From UBA8106 sp964569695 (GTDB taxonomy: Bacteria; Acidobacteriota; Vicinamibacteria; Vicinamibacterales; UBA823): 64,000 nt of DNA. A program made the position numbers and the translations under genes. Location: positions 1-64,000 of the forward strand of contig CAZMUA010000006.1 in the NCBI GenBank assembly GCA_964569695.1. The letters run 5' to 3'. Positions 60,992-64,000 of the stretch are shown here, piece after piece. The notes under the pieces are model-generated. The model did no database searches. It saw nothing but the letters and a program-made list of their open reading frames with translations, and was not told where the DNA came from. The first letter of the stretch is position 1, and each line of letters begins with the position of its first letter.

Positions 60992-62290
60992 ATGTCAGAA
61001 CATTTGCAGTGCTCGCTCTCGCATAAAACCGGGTTCCTTGGGCTTTGGCGTAATCCCCGCCTGAGACTGCTGGGCGTAGTCGTTGCTCTTTGTTTTGCAA
61101 TTCTTCCAGTTTCTGCATTCCTTCAGCAGGCTCCTCCAGAGATCTTGCGAAGTGCCTCAGAGCCTTTTATCGATGAAACTTCCCTCCCAGATATTGCTTG
61201 GACATGTCCGATGCATCCAGAGGTGCACGAACTTCATGGTGATACGTCTTGTCCAATTTGCAATATGCGTTTAATTGAAACCCGACGAATTGTGGCGTGG
61301 ACATGTCCGACGCATTCTGTGATCTTGGAAAGAGGTGAAGGAGTTTGCCCCATAGATGGAGAAAGACTGGTTCGCATGAATCTCGGTCTTGCCTGGACTT
61401 GCCCGGAACATTCTGAGATTGACGCTCTGAATCCTGGACTGTGTCCGATTGATAACACCACAAGGTTGGTTCAGAGATTGTCTCCCCTTCCTCATGAGGA
61501 CCATACCCCGAAACACGGCGGTATTTTTTTCATGGCCCCAGACAACTGGCATCATATTGAAGGGGTTTATCCAGGCGCTGGACGCATAGCTGTGTATGTT
61601 TATGACAACTATTCACAACCAATGTCTGCGAAAGCGGTTCACGGCCGAATAGTTCTGGAAGAGAAGTATGACGTGGAGGCTAATGAAGTTCGCGAAGTCG
61701 TGGCCTACCCCTTAACGGCTTCGAGCGACGGCCTCTATTTAGAGACGCAGATAGGTAGTCAGGAGTTGCCGTTGGAGGTAACAGCGAAAGTTCGTTTCAA
61801 CGGTGATGCAGCAGAAGATCGATTTGATTTTGTGTTTAGCTCAGAGGATCGAGATATTTCGAGTTTGTCCAGCAACGACTCAAATATAGATATACCACTT
61901 CAACTTGGATCAAATTCTAGTGCAGCACTATCAGCTAGCAGCATAGAGGCGCTCTTGGCGGTTGCAATTCCAGGAGATCCGGAGACGATTGTCAGTGAAA
62001 TCTTGAATCGGAATTCAGACATAAGAAAGCTACTGGAAACTGGTGTGTTTGCCGAGATTTATATACCGGCCCTTCAAGCGAAAGAACTTGCCTTGGGTTT
62101 GGGTTCTCACACGGTTAAATTAGGTCCCAACCGTCAAGTAGTAGTGACATTAGCTGTGAAGTCACTTGTCAGGTCTGCTTGGTTGTTAGATTGGTATGGA
62201 GATTTAGGTAATCGCCCATTAATCCAAGAAGCCTATTCAGTGTTTGATGCGGCTGTTAGTGATTTACGAGCTGCGTATGAAATTCCGTAG
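60992..62290 (+). CDS. Exported protein with three tandem heavy-metal-binding (HMBD) repeats
   Basis: 432 residues. One hydrophobic segment at about 26-44 serves as a signal or anchor. Three repeats start AWTCPxH at residues 69, 102 and 134; only the first has the complete pair (CPMHP and CPIC at 87-90). Repeats two and three end CPID at 119-122 and 151-154, losing the second Cys of that motif. HMBD units are usually found in copper-related exporters and efflux proteins. The following GGIFFMAPDNWHHIEGVY segment, rich in His and Met, resembles domains seen downstream of HMBD in other species. The rest has no recognised domain. Function inferred: metal handling in the periplasm. Confidence 0.8.
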   Translation: MSEHLQCSLSHKTGFLGLWRNPRLRLLGVVVALCFAILPVSAFLQQAPPEILRSASEPFIDETSLPDIAWTCPMHPEVHELHGDTSCPICNMRLIETRRIVAWTCPTHSVILERGEGVCPIDGERLVRMNLGLAWTCPEHSEIDALNPGLCPIDNTTRLVQRLSPLPHEDHTPKHGGIFFMAPDNWHHIEGVYPGAGRIAVYVYDNYSQPMSAKAVHGRIVLEEKYDVEANEVREVVAYPLTASSDGLYLETQIGSQELPLEVTAKVRFNGDAAEDRFDFVFSSEDRDISSLSSNDSNIDIPLQLGSNSSAALSASSIEALLAVAIPGDPETIVSEILNRNSDIRKLLETGVFAEIYIPALQAKELALGLGSHTVKLGPNRQVVVTLAVKSLVRSAWLLDWYGDLGNRPLIQEAYSVFDAAVSDLRAAYEIP

Positions 62291-62330
62291 TCCAAGTATC
62301 AACCCAGAATGATTTACGCGTAAGCGAATC

Positions 62331-63596
62331 ATGACGACACTTTACCGAATAGTCGGCCTCCTCATAGTCGGCCTCCTCTTACTTGTTGTTGCGGTGTCTA
62401 ATCTCCGCGCGCACAAACCGATCTCGTCAAAATATACTTATGGTGAAGACGTTTACCCCATTTTTCTGGAGCACTGTGGTTCCTGTCATTCGGAAAATGG
62501 CGTTGGCCCTATGTCGCTACTCACCTATCAAGACGCCTATCCTTGGGCGCAATCAATTAAGGAAGAAATTGTCAATTTAAGTATGCCGCCATGGCCTGCG
62601 GAAGAGGGATTTGGCGCGTTTAAGCATCGCAGTTCGCTTACAGCTCATGAGCTCGATGTGCTGGTGGATTGGTCGAATGGCGGGACGCCGGAGGGTGTTA
62701 AGTTGAACAATCTCGAACCAGCGTCCATTGAGGCGACGTGGAGCCTTGGAGAACCGTCCCTTGTACTGGAGATACCAGAGAATTTCTCAATGGATCCTGC
62801 GACCAGTGAAACCGTTCGCTACTTTGTGCTAAATGGAGAACGCCAAGCCGAACGTTGGGTGACTGCCGTCGATGTGCGACCAGGTAACGCATCCATTGTC
62901 CGATCGGTGCAAGTTTATGTTGATACAACCGATCGTTCGAGAAGACTGGATGCTCAGGATGAGGTTCCAGGTTTTATCATGGCTGAGTTTGAACCTGGCT
63001 TTCGGATTGAACAGATAATTGGTATTTGGGTGGCTGGTCAAAGTTCGATTCAAACCGATCCCGGGTTAGCCTACTATCTTCCACCTGGTTCGGACCTTGT
63101 AGCTCGTATTCATTACAAGAAGACTTGGCTTGATGAAGGTCTTAGTGTTGAAGACCGAACTGCTGTAGGAGTGTACTTTTCTGAAGCGTCTGACCTGACA
63201 CCCATTAAATCGTTAACCGTTGGTGGTTCAGAAGTGACCGATGGGACATCCGGAATGTTTGTAACATACGAACAAATGATTGATGAATCCGTCGAGCTTC
63301 TATCACTGATACCGGAGATTGACGGTTCACCCTTATTTGTACAGCTTGAGGCGATATTGCCAACTGGAGAACGTACGCCAATCGTCCGATTAGCGCAACC
63401 AAGACCAGCATGGCGAACACGGCACTGGCTCAAAAGCCCGCTTCAGTTACCATCTGGCACCCGGCTCAATGTCTCAGCGATATACCCAAATATTTTCGCT
63501 GCCGACAATAAATCTAGTTTGCGATTTAATATGGATGTCGTGCCGGAAACAGAATTCAACCTTGCACGCAACAATCACGTCCTAGGCGCACACTGA
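62331..63596 (+). CDS. Cytochrome c domain fused to a PHM-like (copper monooxygenase) fold, degenerate
   Basis: 421 residues. Signal/anchor at about 5-25. One haem site, Cys49-Gly-Ser-Cys52-His53, in a typical YPIFLEHCGSCHSENGVGPMSLLTY context and a PPWP loop. The rest has the two-barrel pattern of ascorbate-dependent monooxygenase relatives, but the usual His-His after RPGN is Arg191-Ser192 (RPGNASIVRSVQVYV), and the usual HYH reads HYK (261-263). It may therefore bind no copper or use other ligands. Gene is 40 bp after the HMBD protein. Confidence 0.72.
   Translation: MTTLYRIVGLLIVGLLLLVVAVSNLRAHKPISSKYTYGEDVYPIFLEHCGSCHSENGVGPMSLLTYQDAYPWAQSIKEEIVNLSMPPWPAEEGFGAFKHRSSLTAHELDVLVDWSNGGTPEGVKLNNLEPASIEATWSLGEPSLVLEIPENFSMDPATSETVRYFVLNGERQAERWVTAVDVRPGNASIVRSVQVYVDTTDRSRRLDAQDEVPGFIMAEFEPGFRIEQIIGIWVAGQSSIQTDPGLAYYLPPGSDLVARIHYKKTWLDEGLSVEDRTAVGVYFSEASDLTPIKSLTVGGSEVTDGTSGMFVTYEQMIDESVELLSLIPEIDGSPLFVQLEAILPTGERTPIVRLAQPRPAWRTRHWLKSPLQLPSGTRLNVSAIYPNIFAADNKSSLRFNMDVVPETEFNLARNNHVLGAH
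62349..62378 (+). repeat. 15-bp perfect tandem duplication inside a signal sequence
   Basis: ATAGTCGGCCTCCTC occurs twice without interruption (62349-62363 and 62364-62378), giving IVGLL-IVGLL in the hydrophobic segment. It keeps frame and is consistent with recent slippage. Confidence 0.85.
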
Positions 63597-63598
63597 TT

Positions 63599-64000
63599 TC
63601 ACAACTGTTTAAAACTTGACGGCGATAAGACGAGCTCGATTGCCTGAGCGAGCAGGCTTCGCTTTTGTTCAATATTGCAATTAAGTGGCAGTTGTGCCAC
63701 GCCGATAATTCTTCGCATGATTTCAACCCCCGCAAATTGCAGGATTTTGTGTTGCTGAGCCGTCGATAGAGTCTGAGCTGTGTGTTCCGCATATTGATTG
63801 AGGACTAGCTCCGCAAGGGATGTCGTATGTCGACCAAGGAAAAGATGGGCGATCATTACACCAAGATCAAATTCAGAGAAACCCAGGAAACAGAATTCTG
63901 GATCAATGATCTTTGGCCCTCGGGTTGTGTGCAGCCAGCTTCCTGGATAAAAATCTCCGTGAATGAGAGTTTTCCCATCTTGGAGATAAAGGTCGCCGAG
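63599..64000 (-). CDS. APH-family phosphotransferase, 5' end beyond the window
   Basis: 133 C-terminal residues visible. The catalytic loop LIHGDFYPGSW and metal-binding IDPEFCFLGFSEFDLG are clear; these are the Brenner-type HGD and DPE motifs of aminoglycoside/choline/methylthioribose-kinase-like enzymes. The pattern PEFCFLG...DLGVMIAHL is reminiscent of 5-methylthioribose kinase, but the N-terminus is needed to tell. It converges with the cytochrome gene, 2 bp apart. Confidence 0.8.
   Translation of the reverse strand, partial: LGDLYLQDGKTLIHGDFYPGSWLHTTRGPKIIDPEFCFLGFSEFDLGVMIAHLFLGRHTTSLAELVLNQYAEHTAQTLSTAQQHKILQFAGVEIMRRIIGVAQLPLNCNIEQKRSLLAQAIELVLSPSSFKQL

Noticed and set aside
61083..61463. 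Frames on both strands inside the HMBD protein gene
   Set aside because: Shadows created by the Cys-rich repeats.
63599..64000. Naming the truncated kinase MtnK (5-methylthioribose kinase)
   Set aside because: Only the catalytic C-terminal part is visible; the HGD and DPE motifs are shared across the whole APH superfamily.

Overview
This 64 kb window looks like chromosome from a Gram-negative bacterium, most likely a marine member of the Acidobacteriota; that placement is inferred from gene content and was not tested by a search. LPS export genes (a fused LptC/LptA-type protein with LptB, and a fused LptF-LptG), a complete Tol-Pal set and many exported lipoproteins show an outer membrane. 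Exported PQQ enzymes, c-type cytochromes, a DUF5916 protein and an arylsulfotransferase-like lipoprotein are all common in that phylum. Most genes are housekeeping genes of moderate GC, tightly packed, with no insertion sequence, prophage or CRISPR array seen.

Layout. 1-5.6 kb: 3' part of tRNA-Pro(CGG) with a terminator, a monohaem lipoprotein facing two DUF6644-like membrane proteins, acyP-apt, tRNA-Arg(CCT), a TPR membrane protein, and a polyamine pair (deoxyhypusine-synthase-like enzyme plus agmatinase). 5.7-14.2 kb: mutS, tsaB, a DUF465-type protein, psd-pssA (phosphatidylethanolamine synthesis), an exported beta-propeller protein and guaA. 14.2-16.9 kb: a visibly AT-richer block (MetE-like, YeiH-like, zinc ribbon) and a single-domain MGMT-like protein. 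16.9-28.6 kb: dnaE, accA, recJ, lptC/A fusion, lptB, rpoN, rapZ. 28.7-34.6 kb: a cupin, ssb and the tolQ-tolR-TonB/TolA-tolB-pal-cpoB operon on the minus strand. 34.8-40.0 kb: recN, miaB, a DUF151 nuclease, and parA-parB behind a near-consensus sigma70 promoter. 40.3-48.3 kb: a DUF998-type membrane protein, the LptF-LptG fusion, a class D beta-lactamase-like protein, an exported PHP-domain protein, metK and a XerD-type recombinase.

48.5-64 kb is the accessory-looking part. A compact four-gene set (Rossmann-fold protein, class III aminotransferase, two SDRs) suggests an uncharacterised amino-compound pathway. It is followed by exported redox and metal proteins: a dihaem cytochrome c with a PQQ dehydrogenase, a divergent DUF5916 protein, an arylsulfotransferase-like lipoprotein, a cupin, a Tat-exported asparaginase-like hydrolase, a protein with three tandem heavy-metal-binding repeats, and a cytochrome c fused to a copper-monooxygenase-like fold whose usual His ligands are missing. 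The window ends inside an APH-type kinase.

Functionally, LptC/A, LptB and LptF-G supply a full LPS exporter core in two fused polypeptides plus the ATPase. The Tol-Pal operon maintains the envelope. The terminal gene groups are the best places to look for undescribed biology.
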